From Pseudorhodoferax sp. Leaf267 (GTDB lineage Bacteria > Pseudomonadota > Gammaproteobacteria > Burkholderiales > Burkholderiaceae_C): a stretch of 64,000 nucleotides of DNA. This document shows positions 17,338 to 27,100 of this stretch, piece by piece (positions within the stretch are counted from its first letter, which is position 1; each line of letters starts with the position of its first letter). The stretch lies in contig NZ_LMMV01000023.1 of assembly GCF_001422405.1 (NCBI RefSeq), positions 304,843 through 368,842 on the forward strand. The letters are read 5' to 3'. Below the pieces are notes generated by a model. That model was not told the DNA's origin, did not search any database, and was given only the letters and a program-made list of their open reading frames with translations. The position numbers were made by a program, and so were the translations under genes.

Positions 17338-19412
17338 GATGCACCTCTCAGGATGGGGCCGATGCGGATGGAATGGGTCTCGGGAATCTCGCTGTGGCCC
17401 AGCACCTGCAGCCGGGGGGCCACGCGGCGCACCAGGCGCGAGATCGCGTTGCGGATCTGGTCGGGCACCAGCAGGCAGGCCGGCACGCCCAGCTCTTCCT
17501 GGCGCATGGCGACATCGGCCGCGTTCTTGGTCAGCAGCTCGGCCACGCTGGGGTCGAGCGAGGGGCCGGCGGCATTGCCCAGGGCCTGCACCAGCAGGCG
17601 CTCCAGGCCGGGCTCGATGGCGATCACGTTGAGCTCGCGCGTCGGGCCGTAGATCTGCTGCACGATGGCCGGGGCCAGCGCGATGCGCACGCGGCGCGCC
17701 AGCTCGGCCGGGTCGCTGATGGCGCCGGCATGCTCGGCCAGCGACTCGACGATGGTGCGGATGTCGCGGATGTGCACGGCTTCCTCCAGCAGCAACTGCA
17801 GCACCTTCTGGAAGGTGGCGATGGGCACCATCTTCGGTACCACTTCTTCGATGAGCTTCGGGGCCAGGCGTGTCACGTGTTCCACCAGTTGCTGGGTCTC
17901 GGTGCGGCTGAGCAAACGTGCCGCCTGCACCTGCATCAAGTGTGAAAGATGTGTGGCCATCACGGTTTCCGAATCAACGACGGTAAAGCCGGCCATTTGT
18001 GCCGCTTCCTTCTGCCGCTCGTCGATCCAGTGCGCCGGAAGGCCGAACGCCGGGTCGGTGGTGGCCGTGCCGATGAGCGGCGTGGTGATGCCGCCCGGGT
18101 TGATCGCCAGGTACATGCCGGGGTAGGCCTCGCCCTCGCCCACGACCACGCCGCGCAGCGTGATGCGGTAGGCGCTGGGCTTGAGCTCCAGGTTGTCGCG
18201 CACGTGCACGGCCGGCGGCAGGAAGCCCACCTCCTGCGCGAACTTGCGGCGCACGCCCTTGATGCGGTTGAGCAGGTCGCCCTGGCGCGTCTTGTCCACC
18301 AGCATGATGAGCCGGTAGCCCAGCTCCAGGCCCAGCAGGTCCACCGGCTGCAGGTCGTCCCAGCTGGCCTCGCCCTCGCCGGGCGCAGGCGGCGGGGGCG
18401 CGACCACCTCGTCCTTGGGGGGCCTGCGTGCCATGGCCCAGGCCGCGTAGCCCAGGATGGCGGCGGCGCCCAGGAACACGACGTGCGGCATGTTCGGGAT
18501 CAGGCCCAGCAGCGCCATGATGCCGGCCGTGATGCCCAGCGTGCGAGGCGAGTTGAACAGCTGGTCGATGATCTGCACGCCGATGTCTTCGTCCTTGCCC
18601 ACGCGCGAGACCACCATGGCCGCGGCCACCGAGATCAGCAGGCCGGGGATCTGCGCCACCAGCGCATCGCCGACGGCCAGCAGGATGTAGCTGTCGGCCG
18701 CCTCGCCGGCCGACAGGCCGTGCTGCAGCATGCCGATGGCAAAGCCCCCCACAATGTTGATGACCAGGATCAGGATGCCGGCCACGGCGTCGCCGCGCAC
18801 GAACTTGCTGGCGCCGTCCATTGAGCCGAAGAACTCGGCCTCTTCGCCCACCTCGCGGCGCCGGCGCTTGGCTTCCTTGTCGTCGATCAGGCCGGCGTTC
18901 AGGTCGGCGTCCACCGCCATCTGCTTGCCGGGCATGGCGTCCAGCGTGAAGCGGGCCGAGACCTCGGCGATGCGCTCGGCGCCCTTGGTGATCACCACGA
19001 AGTTGATGACCACGAGGATCAGGAACACGATCAGGCCGACCGCGAAGTTGCCGCCGATCAGGAAGTGGCCGAAGGCCTCGATCACCGCGCCGGCCGCGCC
19101 CGGGCCGGTGTGGCCCTCCAGCAGCACGACGCGCGTGGAGGCCACGTTCAGCGACAGCCGCATCAGCGTGGTCAGCAGCAGCACGGCCGGAAAGGCCGCG
19201 AAGTCCAGCGGCCGCGTCATGTACGCCGCCACCATCATGACCATCAGCGCCACGGCGATGTTGACCGTGAAGAAGCTGTCCAGCAGCCAGGGCGGGATGG
19301 GCAGCACCATCAGCGCCAGCACGGCCACCACCAGCAGCGGCGCGGCCATGCCGCGCATTTGCTTGCCGTTGGACTGCAGCCAGGCCTGGGTCTTTTGCAG
19401 TTGCGCGTTCAT
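17334..19412 (-). CDS. flhA: Flagellar type III export gate protein FlhA
   Basis: FlhA is the nonameric export-gate protein of the flagellar secretion system. The 692-aa protein has eight N-terminal membrane segments (for example MAAPLLVVAVLALMVLPIPP). It carries the FHIPEP-family motif region KRRRREVGEEAEFFGSMDGA with KFVRGDAVAGILILVINIVG. The large cytosolic domain starts near residue 350 and holds chaperone and ring contacts. The start overlaps the flhB stop by 4 bp and its own stop overlaps the flhF TTG, so the three genes are translationally coupled. Confidence 0.97.
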   Translation of the reverse strand: MNAQLQKTQAWLQSNGKQMRGMAAPLLVVAVLALMVLPIPPWLLDSFFTVNIAVALMVMMVAAYMTRPLDFAAFPAVLLLTTLMRLSLNVASTRVVLLEGHTGPGAAGAVIEAFGHFLIGGNFAVGLIVFLILVVINFVVITKGAERIAEVSARFTLDAMPGKQMAVDADLNAGLIDDKEAKRRRREVGEEAEFFGSMDGASKFVRGDAVAGILILVINIVGGFAIGMLQHGLSAGEAADSYILLAVGDALVAQIPGLLISVAAAMVVSRVGKDEDIGVQIIDQLFNSPRTLGITAGIMALLGLIPNMPHVVFLGAAAILGYAAWAMARRPPKDEVVAPPPPAPGEGEASWDDLQPVDLLGLELGYRLIMLVDKTRQGDLLNRIKGVRRKFAQEVGFLPPAVHVRDNLELKPSAYRITLRGVVVGEGEAYPGMYLAINPGGITTPLIGTATTDPAFGLPAHWIDERQKEAAQMAGFTVVDSETVMATHLSHLMQVQAARLLSRTETQQLVEHVTRLAPKLIEEVVPKMVPIATFQKVLQLLLEEAVHIRDIRTIVESLAEHAGAISDPAELARRVRIALAPAIVQQIYGPTRELNVIAIEPGLERLLVQALGNAAGPSLDPSVAELLTKNAADVAMRQEELGVPACLLVPDQIRNAISRLVRRVAPRLQVLGHSEIPETHSIRIGPILRGAS

Positions 19413-20617
19413 CGCAGTGGTTCCACGGGGGTGATGTCGTCGACGGGGGCGTCAGGGGTGCCTTCTGCGCTTTCGGCCAGCACGGTCTTGCCCAGCGGGT
19501 CCAGCTCGGGCGGCACGAAGGGCGTGGGCTGTTCCTCGGGCATCGGGCCTTCGCCGCGCATCGCGGCCTTGAGCCGGTACACATAGGCCAGCACCTGGGC
19601 CACGGCGTTGTACAGCGCGGCCGGGATCTCGCCGTCCAGCTCGGCATGGGCGTACAGCGCGCGCGCCAGCATGGGCGACTGCAGCACCGGCACCTTGTGC
19701 TGCTGGGCCACCTCGCGGATGCGCATGGCCAGCAGGTCGGCGCCCTTGGCGATGACCTGGGGCGCCGCCATCGTCTTGTCGTCGTAGCGCAGCGCCACGG
19801 CGAAGTGGGTCGGGTTCATGAGCACGAAATCGGCCTTGGGCACGGCCTGGATGCTGCGGCGGTTGGCGATCTCGCGGGCCCGGGCGCGCAGCTGGCCCTT
19901 GAGCTGCGGGTTGCCTTCAGACTCCTTGTGCTCCTGCTTGACCTCCTGGTGCGACATCTTGAGCCGCGACTTGTGCAGGAAGGCCTGCAGCGGCACGTCG
20001 ATCAGGGCCACGACGAACACCACCAGCAGCAGCAGCGCCATGCCCATGGTCAGCCACTGGCCCAGCAGGGCGATGGAGGCCACCGAGGGCTGCATCACCA
20101 TGGCCGCCACGGTCTTGATGCTGCCCTTGAGGTAGGACCAGGCCACCGCGCCGAGCACGCCCGTGATGACCAGCAGCTTGCCGGTCTCGACCAGCTTTTC
20201 CTTGCTGAACAGCTTGGTGAAGCCCGACAGCGGGTCGAGCCGGTTGAGCTGCGGCATCAGCGGCTTGGTGGTCACGACCCAGCCGCCGGCGGCGATGGTG
20301 CTGCCCACGGCGGCGACCAGCACGATGGCCGCGAAGGCCACGGCGGCGGCCAGGCCGACCAGGGTCATCTGCTGCAGCCGGTCCAGCATGCTGGCGCTGT
20401 GCAGCAGGGTATCGGCCTGGAACCTGAGCTGCTGCGCCAGCGCGAGCTTGAGCCGGTCGAACAGCACCGGCGCCAACACCAGCAGCGCGAAGCTGCCCAC
20501 GCCCAGCACGGCGATGTGCGAGAGGTCGCGCGAGCGTGCGACCTGGCCGTCCTTGCGCGACTGCTCCAGCTTGCGCTCGGAGGCGGGAAGGTTGCGGTCT
20601 TGGCTGCTGGATTCCAT
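19409..20617 (-). CDS. flhB: Flagellar export switch protein FlhB
   Basis: FlhB is a membrane component of the export apparatus that switches specificity from rod/hook to filament substrates. The 402-aa protein has four membrane segments in its first 210 residues. The autocleavage site NPTH is at residues 268-271 (FVLMNPTHFAVALRYDD). The C-terminal extension past residue 360 is Pro/Glu-rich and longer than in enterics. The upstream 244 bp before cheZ contain a repeat and no gene. Confidence 0.96.
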   Translation of the reverse strand: MESSSQDRNLPASERKLEQSRKDGQVARSRDLSHIAVLGVGSFALLVLAPVLFDRLKLALAQQLRFQADTLLHSASMLDRLQQMTLVGLAAAVAFAAIVLVAAVGSTIAAGGWVVTTKPLMPQLNRLDPLSGFTKLFSKEKLVETGKLLVITGVLGAVAWSYLKGSIKTVAAMVMQPSVASIALLGQWLTMGMALLLLVVFVVALIDVPLQAFLHKSRLKMSHQEVKQEHKESEGNPQLKGQLRARAREIANRRSIQAVPKADFVLMNPTHFAVALRYDDKTMAAPQVIAKGADLLAMRIREVAQQHKVPVLQSPMLARALYAHAELDGEIPAALYNAVAQVLAYVYRLKAAMRGEGPMPEEQPTPFVPPELDPLGKTVLAESAEGTPDAPVDDITPVEPLR

Positions 20618-20781
20618 GGCATGCGGCGGAGGTTGAGCCGCATTGTCTGGAACGGGGGCCGGAACTAAAGGCCGATAAGAGGGGGCTTGGCGCCCCTATT
20701 GGCGGCCCTGCGTAACGCGCGCCAACCACGGCATTCGCACGGCCCTTGCCCTCGCCAGTCCCTGCCAGGGCACGCGCGGGC

Positions 20782-20855
20782 CCGGCTCTGCCAGGCCGAC
20801 GGGTGCGCCCCCTTCGCGCAGCTCAAGGGGGGAGCGGCGAAGCCGCCTGGGGGGA
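20782..20855. repeat. GC-rich palindromic intergenic repeat (copy B)
   Basis: This is the second copy of the element at 5297: its first 30 bases differ at three positions. It is followed by a stem-forming CCCCCTT and AAGGGGGG pair around a 10-bp loop, and by a further AGCGGCG / CGCCT arm. It ends just before the cheZ stop, so it may end or process the cheZ-side transcript. Confidence 0.55.
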
Positions 20856-20861
20856 TGTGCT

Positions 20862-21500
20862 TCAGAACCCGAGGCTGGCCAGCAGGTCGTCCACCTGCGA
20901 CTGGTCGGTCACCACGTCGTCGCGGCCCTCGCTGTCGACCACCGGGCCCTGCAGGCCCTGGGCCGCTGGCGCCGTCGCCTGGGCCGGCGCGGTCTGGATC
21001 AGCAGCGCCACGAGCTGTTCCTCGATGGTGGCCGCCAGCGTCACCACGCGCGCGATCACCTGGCCGGTCAGGTCGTGGAAGTCCTGCGCCATCATGATCT
21101 CGGTCAGGTGGGTGTCGATCTCCTTGCTGGCGCGGTCCACGTCGGCCACGAAGTTGAAGATCTGGCCCGTGGCCACGGCGGCGACCGGGTCCTTGACCAG
21201 CAGGTCGCCCACGCGCCGGGTCTCGGCGGCGATGAAGTCGTGCTGGGTCTTGGCCAGCTCCACGCGCGAGAGCACCTTCTCGGCCGCCTCGCCCGTCAGG
21301 CGGGCGATGTAGGAGAGCCGGCTTTGCGCGTCGGGCAGCTCGTCCACGCTGCCGCGCAGCTTGTCCACATAGCCGAGCTCGCTCAGCGAATCGTGCAGCT
21401 GGCGCGTCAGCAGGCCGATCTTGTGGTGTACGTCGGGGGCGGCGTCCTGGTCGGACGGCCCGGGAGGGGCAGGCTGCGGGGCAGCTTCGCTGGTCTGCAT
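20862..21500 (-). CDS. cheZ: CheY-P phosphatase CheZ
   Basis: CheZ dephosphorylates CheY-P and so resets the motor signal. The 212-aa protein keeps the catalytic pair in AQDFHDLTGQVIARV: Asp143 and Gln147, at the same numbers as in the E. coli enzyme. Long helices make the dimeric hairpin. The final peptide DQSQVDDLLASLGF is the CheY-binding tail. The N-terminus is Pro/Ala-rich. It is 11 bp downstream of cheY. Confidence 0.96.
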   Translation of the reverse strand: MQTSEAAPQPAPPGPSDQDAAPDVHHKIGLLTRQLHDSLSELGYVDKLRGSVDELPDAQSRLSYIARLTGEAAEKVLSRVELAKTQHDFIAAETRRVGDLLVKDPVAAVATGQIFNFVADVDRASKEIDTHLTEIMMAQDFHDLTGQVIARVVTLAATIEEQLVALLIQTAPAQATAPAAQGLQGPVVDSEGRDDVVTDQSQVDDLLASLGF

Positions 21501-21511
21501 GGACGGCAGCC

Positions 21512-21895
21512 TTACATGCCCAGCTTCTTCAGGATGTGCGCCACCTTCTCTTCGAGGGTGGCCTTGGTGAAGGGCTTGACGATATAGCCAGCCGCGCCGC
21601 CCTGCGCCGCGGCGACGATGTCCTCCTTGCGCGCCTCGGCCGTCACCATGAGCACCGGCAGGTGCTTGAGCTTCTCGTCCTGCTTGATCTGCGTGAGCAG
21701 CTCGAAGCCGTTCATGTTCGGCATGTTGATGTCGCTGACCACGAAGTCGAAGCGCCCGTTGCGCAGTTTCTGCAGCGCGGCCACGCCGTCCTCGGCCTCC
21801 TCGGCCTCGGTGTAGCCGCTCTCCTTGAGCAGGTTGCGCACGATGCGCCGCATCGTGGAGAAGTCGTCGACGATCAGAAAGCGTAGGTCGGCCAC
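21512..21895 (-). CDS. cheY: Chemotaxis response regulator CheY
   Basis: CheY-P binds FliM/FliN to reverse the motor. The 127-aa single-domain receiver has the acid pocket D10-D11, phosphoacceptor D55 ([19 protein letters not shown]), T85 (MVTAEA) and K107 (YIVKPFTKA). The start codon is GTG at 21895 with AAGGA 7 nt upstream. Its partner phosphatase CheZ follows directly. No CheA or receptor is in this window, so the rest of the pathway lies elsewhere. Confidence 0.97.
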   Translation of the reverse strand: MADLRFLIVDDFSTMRRIVRNLLKESGYTEAEEAEDGVAALQKLRNGRFDFVVSDINMPNMNGFELLTQIKQDEKLKHLPVLMVTAEARKEDIVAAAQGGAAGYIVKPFTKATLEEKVAHILKKLGM

Positions 21896-21954
21896 GTTTG
21901 TTCCTTAAGGGGCGTTGGCTGGAAGAAGGCGCATGGGTCGAGCTCTCGATGTCC

Positions 21955-22917
21955 TCATCGTTTGCCGGGCAAGGGCAGCGTCTCGGTTTTGGGCCCGGTC
22001 TCGAAGACCGGGGCAGCAGGGGACGGCGCGATCGGCGCTATTGTGGCACCACCCATCAGCCGGCTTTCGGCCTCGCGCGTCATGACGGTCAGCGTGATGC
22101 GGCGGTTCACGGGCGCACCCGGGTTCTGCGTATCCAGCAGCCGGCTGGCGGCCAGCCCGACGACGCGGCCCAGCTTCTCGTCGGGCATGCCGGCGGCCAC
22201 CAGCTCGCGCCGCGAGGCGTTGGCACGGTCGGCCGACAGCTCCCAGTTGCTGTAGCCGCGGTCGCCGTTGCCATAGGGCTTGCTGTCGGTGTGGCCAGCC
22301 AGGCTGATGCGGTTTTCCACGCCGTTCAGCGCGGCACCGATCTCGCGCAGGATCTCGCGCATGTAGGGTTTCACGAGCGCGCTGCCGCTATCGAACATGG
22401 GCCGGTTCTGGTCGTCCACGATCTGGATCTGCAGGCCGTCGGGCGTGGTCTCCAGCTGGATCTGCGAGCGGTACTCGTTGAGCTTGGGGCTGTTGGTGAT
22501 CAGCGCCTCGATGCGCGTGCGCAGGTTCTCGATGCGCTGCGCGTCCTGGCGCGCCGCCTCGGCCTTGGACGACTCCTCGGCCATGCGCCGCTTCATCGGG
22601 TCGTCGGACTGGCCACGCATGGTCTGGCCGGTCTTCTCGGTGAGGTCTTTGCCGCCGCCGGGCAGGATGGAGTTGCTGGCGCCGGCGCCGCTGCCGCCCT
22701 GCATCGACACCTTGAGCGGCGCATTGAAATAGTCCGACAGGCCCTTCTTGTCGCCCTCGGACGTGGAGCCCAGCAGCCACATCAGCAGGAAGAAGGCCAT
22801 CATGGCCGTCACGAAGTCGGCGTACGCGATCTTCCAGGCCCCGCCATGCGCCGCATGGCCGGACTTCTTGATCTTCTTGACGATGATCGGCTGCAGTTTC
22901 TTGGCGTCACCGGCCAT
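21955..22917 (-). CDS. motB: Flagellar stator protein MotB
   Basis: MotB is the peptidoglycan-anchored half of the proton-driven stator. The 320-aa protein has one N-terminal membrane segment (WKIAYADFVTAMMAFFLLMW) with the essential aspartate at residue 34. The plug/linker follows. The OmpA-like peptidoglycan-binding domain has 'ISLAGHTDSKPYGNGD' and WELSADRANASRRELVAAGM. It lies 18 bp downstream of motA. The aspartate and OmpA motif are both intact. Confidence 0.97.
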   Translation of the reverse strand: MAGDAKKLQPIIVKKIKKSGHAAHGGAWKIAYADFVTAMMAFFLLMWLLGSTSEGDKKGLSDYFNAPLKVSMQGGSGAGASNSILPGGGKDLTEKTGQTMRGQSDDPMKRRMAEESSKAEAARQDAQRIENLRTRIEALITNSPKLNEYRSQIQLETTPDGLQIQIVDDQNRPMFDSGSALVKPYMREILREIGAALNGVENRISLAGHTDSKPYGNGDRGYSNWELSADRANASRRELVAAGMPDEKLGRVVGLAASRLLDTQNPGAPVNRRITLTVMTREAESRLMGGATIAPIAPSPAAPVFETGPKTETLPLPGKR

Positions 22918-22935
22918 GGCGCATCCCCCGGGGCC

Positions 22936-23796
22936 TTACTTCTTCTGCTTCACGTGCGCCTCCAGCTCGGCAAAGCTGGGGCGGTCGGTGGAGAACAGCA
23001 CCTTGCGGCCGAACTCGATCGCGGTGGACGGGTTGTAGCCCTGCATGCTGGCGAGCAAGGTGGTCTTGATGCACTGCAGCTCCTTGGCCGCGTCCTCGCT
23101 CTTTTGTTCCAGCAGGCCGCCCAGCGGCTCGACCACGCCGTAGGCCAGCAAGATGCCGAGAAAGGTGCCGACCAGGGCCGAGGCGATCATGCCGCCCAGC
23201 ACGGCAGGCGGCTGGCCCACCGAGCCCATGGTGTTCACCACACCCAGCACGGCGGCCACGATGCCGAAGGCCGGCAGCGCGCCGGCCAGCCGCGCGATGG
23301 CGGCCACGGGGGCATGCGCCTCCTGGTGGTGGGTCTCGATCTCGCTGTCCATCAGCGACTCGATCTCGTGCGCGTTCAGGTTGCCCGAGACCATCATGCG
23401 CAGGTAATCGGTCATGAACTCCACGACATGGTGGTCGCTGCCCACGGTCGGGTACTTCTTAAAGATCTCCGACTGCTCGGGCTCCTCGACGTCCTTCTCG
23501 ATGGACATCAGGCCTTCCTTGCGCGCCTTTTGCAGGATGTCATAGAGCATCGCCATCAGTTCGAGATAGCGCGCCTTGGTGAACTTGGAGCCCTTGAAGG
23601 CCGTGGGCAGGGCCTTGAGCGTGGCCTTGAGCACCTTGGGCTGGTTGTTCACCGCGAACGCGCCCAGCGCGCCACCGAAGATCGTGATCAGCTCGAACGG
23701 CAGCGCGGTCAGGATCACGCCGATGTTGCCGCCGTGAAAGACATACACCCCGAAGATGCAGCCCATGGCGACGGCGTAGCCGATGATGACGATCAT
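22936..23796 (-). CDS. motA: Flagellar stator protein MotA
   Basis: MotA is the stator ring subunit that couples proton flow to torque. The first plausible start is the ATG at 23796 (MIVIIGYAVAMGCIFGVYVF), giving 286 aa; the frame is open 48 codons upstream but codes there for nothing MotA-like. Four membrane segments are visible, with 'FGIVAAVLGVVNTMGSVGQ' holding the conserved proline-glycine region. The charged cytoplasmic loop lies between segments 2 and 3. It is the first gene of the motA-motB-cheY-cheZ run. Confidence 0.96.
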   Translation of the reverse strand: MIVIIGYAVAMGCIFGVYVFHGGNIGVILTALPFELITIFGGALGAFAVNNQPKVLKATLKALPTAFKGSKFTKARYLELMAMLYDILQKARKEGLMSIEKDVEEPEQSEIFKKYPTVGSDHHVVEFMTDYLRMMVSGNLNAHEIESLMDSEIETHHQEAHAPVAAIARLAGALPAFGIVAAVLGVVNTMGSVGQPPAVLGGMIASALVGTFLGILLAYGVVEPLGGLLEQKSEDAAKELQCIKTTLLASMQGYNPSTAIEFGRKVLFSTDRPSFAELEAHVKQKK

Positions 23797-24127
23797 TGTT
23801 GTGGGCTGGCGGTTGTTGGGGTCGGATGCACGACGACCCGGTGCGACAAGGCGACGCGCCTGGGGGTCATCTGCTTGCAAATGTATCGGATGAGTCGCCG
23901 GATATGAAGCGTTTGAAGCGCGTATAAGCGGGCTAAACAACGGCCAGATCCGTGAACGGTCGGCGTGGCGGGATGAGTGGATGGCGGGATGCCGGGCCCT
24001 GGAGCCGCTGGCGCGGTCCGGGCAAATAGACCATGATTCGAACGTATTTCCGGCCGTGTGCGGTCGGTTCAGTCGCTATTCTCGGCAGAGTTTTTGTTCC
24101 AACGCCTTCATGCCGTGTTCCAAGCCC
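23797..24127. other. Divergent intergenic region between motA and the four-module glycosyltransferase
   Basis: These 331 bp should carry promoters for motA (left) and the glycosylation island (right). On the minus strand, TCCGATAC at about 23884-23891 resembles a FliA -10 element, but I find no correctly spaced -35. No gene, repeat or terminator is evident. The plus-strand frame is open from 23981, but its codons there do not look like protein. Confidence 0.5.
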
Positions 24128-27100
24128 ATGACTGAAACACTCGACGCCGCTGCCCTGTCGGAGCTCTTGGAGCAAGCCATCGAGCGGCACCGCGCCTTCG
24201 ATTTCGACACGGCCGAGCGGCTGTACCGGGACGTGCTGGCGGCGGACCCGGGGCATGCGGATGCGTTGCACAACCTGGGCGTGCTGTATGCCATCGGCCT
24301 GGGCCGGCCCGGGGACGCCTTGCCGCATTTCGAGGCGGCGCTGAATGTGGGCGCAGACCGTCCGCAGTTCTGGTTCAGCTATCTCGACGCATTGATCCGC
24401 GCTGGGCAGCGGGCCATGGCCGAACAGTTGTTGCCCATGGCGCAAGCGCACGGCCTGTCACGTGTGCAGATCCAGGCGCTGACGGAGCGTCTGGCGCGCG
24501 CGCCGATGCCGGCAGCCGTGCTGGCCAACCCCGTCGCCGCGCCCGGGCCCGATGTGGCTGCAGCCATGGCCGACACACCGGACCAAGCCGATGCCTCCAT
24601 GCCCTTGGTGGAGCAGCGCGCGTTGGTTGCGCTCTTCGGCCAGCGTGACTACGTGGGCGGAGAGGCGCGGGCCCGGGCGTTGCTCGAGCGCTATCCGAAC
24701 GAAGGCTTCCTTTGGAAGGCCCTGGGCAGCATGCTGCAGTCGCAGGGGCGCAAGCCCGAGGCCCTCGAAGCCAAGCAGCGTGCGGCGGCCTTGTCGCCAC
24801 ACGATGCCGAAGCCCTGTGCAACCTGGGCCGTGCCTACTTCGAAATGGAGCAGCGCGGCCCGGCCATTGCGGCGCTGCGCGCTGCCATTGCCATCCGGCC
24901 CGACCATGCCGAGGCCTTGAACAACCTGGGCCTGGCCTTGAACGCCGATGGCCGGGTGGCAGAGGCTGCCGATTGTTTCGAACGTGCTGTTGCCCTGCAG
25001 CCAGGCTTTGCCGAAGCGCTGAACAACCTCAGTGGCATTTACGTCACGCAGGGTCGGGTCGACGCCGCGGTTGCCGTGCTGTCCCGTGCCGTGGCGGCCA
25101 AGCCCAGCTACCGCGTCGCTTTCGACAATCTGTTGTTCGCGATGAACTACCACCCGGACGCCAGTGCCGAGACGGTCTACGAGGCCTATGCGGCCTACGA
25201 CCGGGCCTTTGGCGCGCCGCAGCAACTGCACTGGCAGAAGCACACGAATCCGCCCGCTGCGGGCCGGCGCCTGCGTGTGGGCTATGTGTCGCCGGACTTC
25301 AGGTTGCATGCCTGCAGCTTCTTCATGGATCCGCTGCTGGCCGGCCACGATCGCCAGGCCTTCGAGGTGTACGCCTATGCCGAGCTGCGCGATGCAGGCG
25401 ACGGTGTCACGCAGCGCACGCTCGCGCTCGTCGACCACTGGGTGCTGACGCATGGCCTCAGCGACCGAGCGCTGGCCGAACGCATCCGCGCCGACGGCAT
25501 CGACATCCTGGTCGATCTTGCCGGCCACACGAAGGGCAATCGGCTGGACGCGTTTGCGCTGAAGCCCGCGCCCGTGTCGCTGAGCTGGATGGGCTTTGGC
25601 TATACCACCGGCCTCACGGCGATCGACTACTACCTGACCGACGAAAACAGCGCCCCGGTCGGTTGCGAGCATCTGTTCTCCGAAACGCCGTGGCGGCTGC
25701 CGGACACGCCGTTCGCGGTGTACCGGCCTGGGCCGGGCATGGGCGTTGTCGGCCCCTCGCCGGCGCAGCGCACACAGCGCATCACGTTCGGCACCCTGAC
25801 CCGCGGCATACGCATCAACGACCATACGATCCGGACCTGGTCGCAGATCCTCCAACGCGTTCCACAATCTCAGCTGGTCATCGACAGCCGCTCGTTCATC
25901 GACCCGGTCGTGGCCGACGCGCTGGCCGATCGCTTTGCGTCCTGCGGCATCGAGCGCTCCCGCCTGCAGATCGGCTGCCACAGCCCGCCGTGGGACCTGC
26001 TGCGCGAGATCGACATCGGCCTGGATTGCTTTCCACACAATTCGGGCACGACGCTGTTCGAGATGCTCTACATGGGCGTGCCCGTGGTGACGCTGGCCAG
26101 CCGGCCCAGCGTCGGCCGCATCGGAAGTTCCATCTTGCAAGGCCTGGGCCGCCCCGACTGGATTGCCCGGAGCGAAGCCGAGTACGTGGACAAAGTGGTG
26201 AGCCTCGCGCAGGACATCCCTGCACTGGCTGCGCTGCGCGCCGGTCTGCGGGCAGAGATGGCCGCCAGCGCGCTGATGGACGAGCGCTCCTTCGTGCGCT
26301 CTGTCGAGGCCGCTTACCGCGAGATGTTCGCGCGCTGGTCGGCGGCACAGGGCGGAACGCCCGCAGCCGCTGCCAGCGAGCCGATCGACGCAGACCTGTC
26401 CGCGCTGCGGGCCGAGCTGCTCTACAACGAAGGCAACACCCTGCATGCGCAGGGCCGCACGGCCGAGGCCGAAGCCCGCTGGCTGGCCGCGCTGACGCTG
26501 TGCCCGCATCATGCCGACGTGCACAACAACCTGGGCTTGCTGCGGCAGGAGCAGGGCCGGCCGGAGGAGGCGCAAGCCAGCTATCGTGCCGCGTTGCAGG
26601 CACGCCCCGACCATGCGCTGGCCCACCACAACCTGGGCAATGTGCTGCAGCACCTGGGCGAACTCGGCGAGGCCGTGGCTTGCTACCAGCGGGCGTTGAG
26701 CCTGGGACTGGATTCGCCGCACCTGTTCGACAACCTGCTGTTCCTGCTGAACTACGAGCCTGATATGGATGCCGCGACCATCTTCGCGGCCTACGAAGAC
26801 TACGACCGCCGCTTCGGCCGGCCCCACCGGAAAGACTGGCGGCCGCATGCCCGTGCGCGCGACAGCCGTCGGCGGCTCAAGGTCGGCTACGTCTCGCCGG
26901 ACTTTCGCCAGCATGCGTGTTCGCTGTTTCTGGAGCCTTTGCTGGCCGCCCATGACAAGCACGCGGTGGAGGTCTGGGCCTATGCGGAACTGTCGCGTGA
27001 CGACGACGATACGACGCGGCGCTACCAGGGCCACGTGGACCACTGGGTCGCCACCCGTGGCATGAGCGACGAGGCCATGGCCGAGCGCATCCGGGCCGAC

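Noticed and set aside
23797..23940. Longer MotA start (48 extra codons)
   Set aside because: The extra N-terminus is unlike any MotA, and the family start MIVIIGYAV fits the ATG at 23796.
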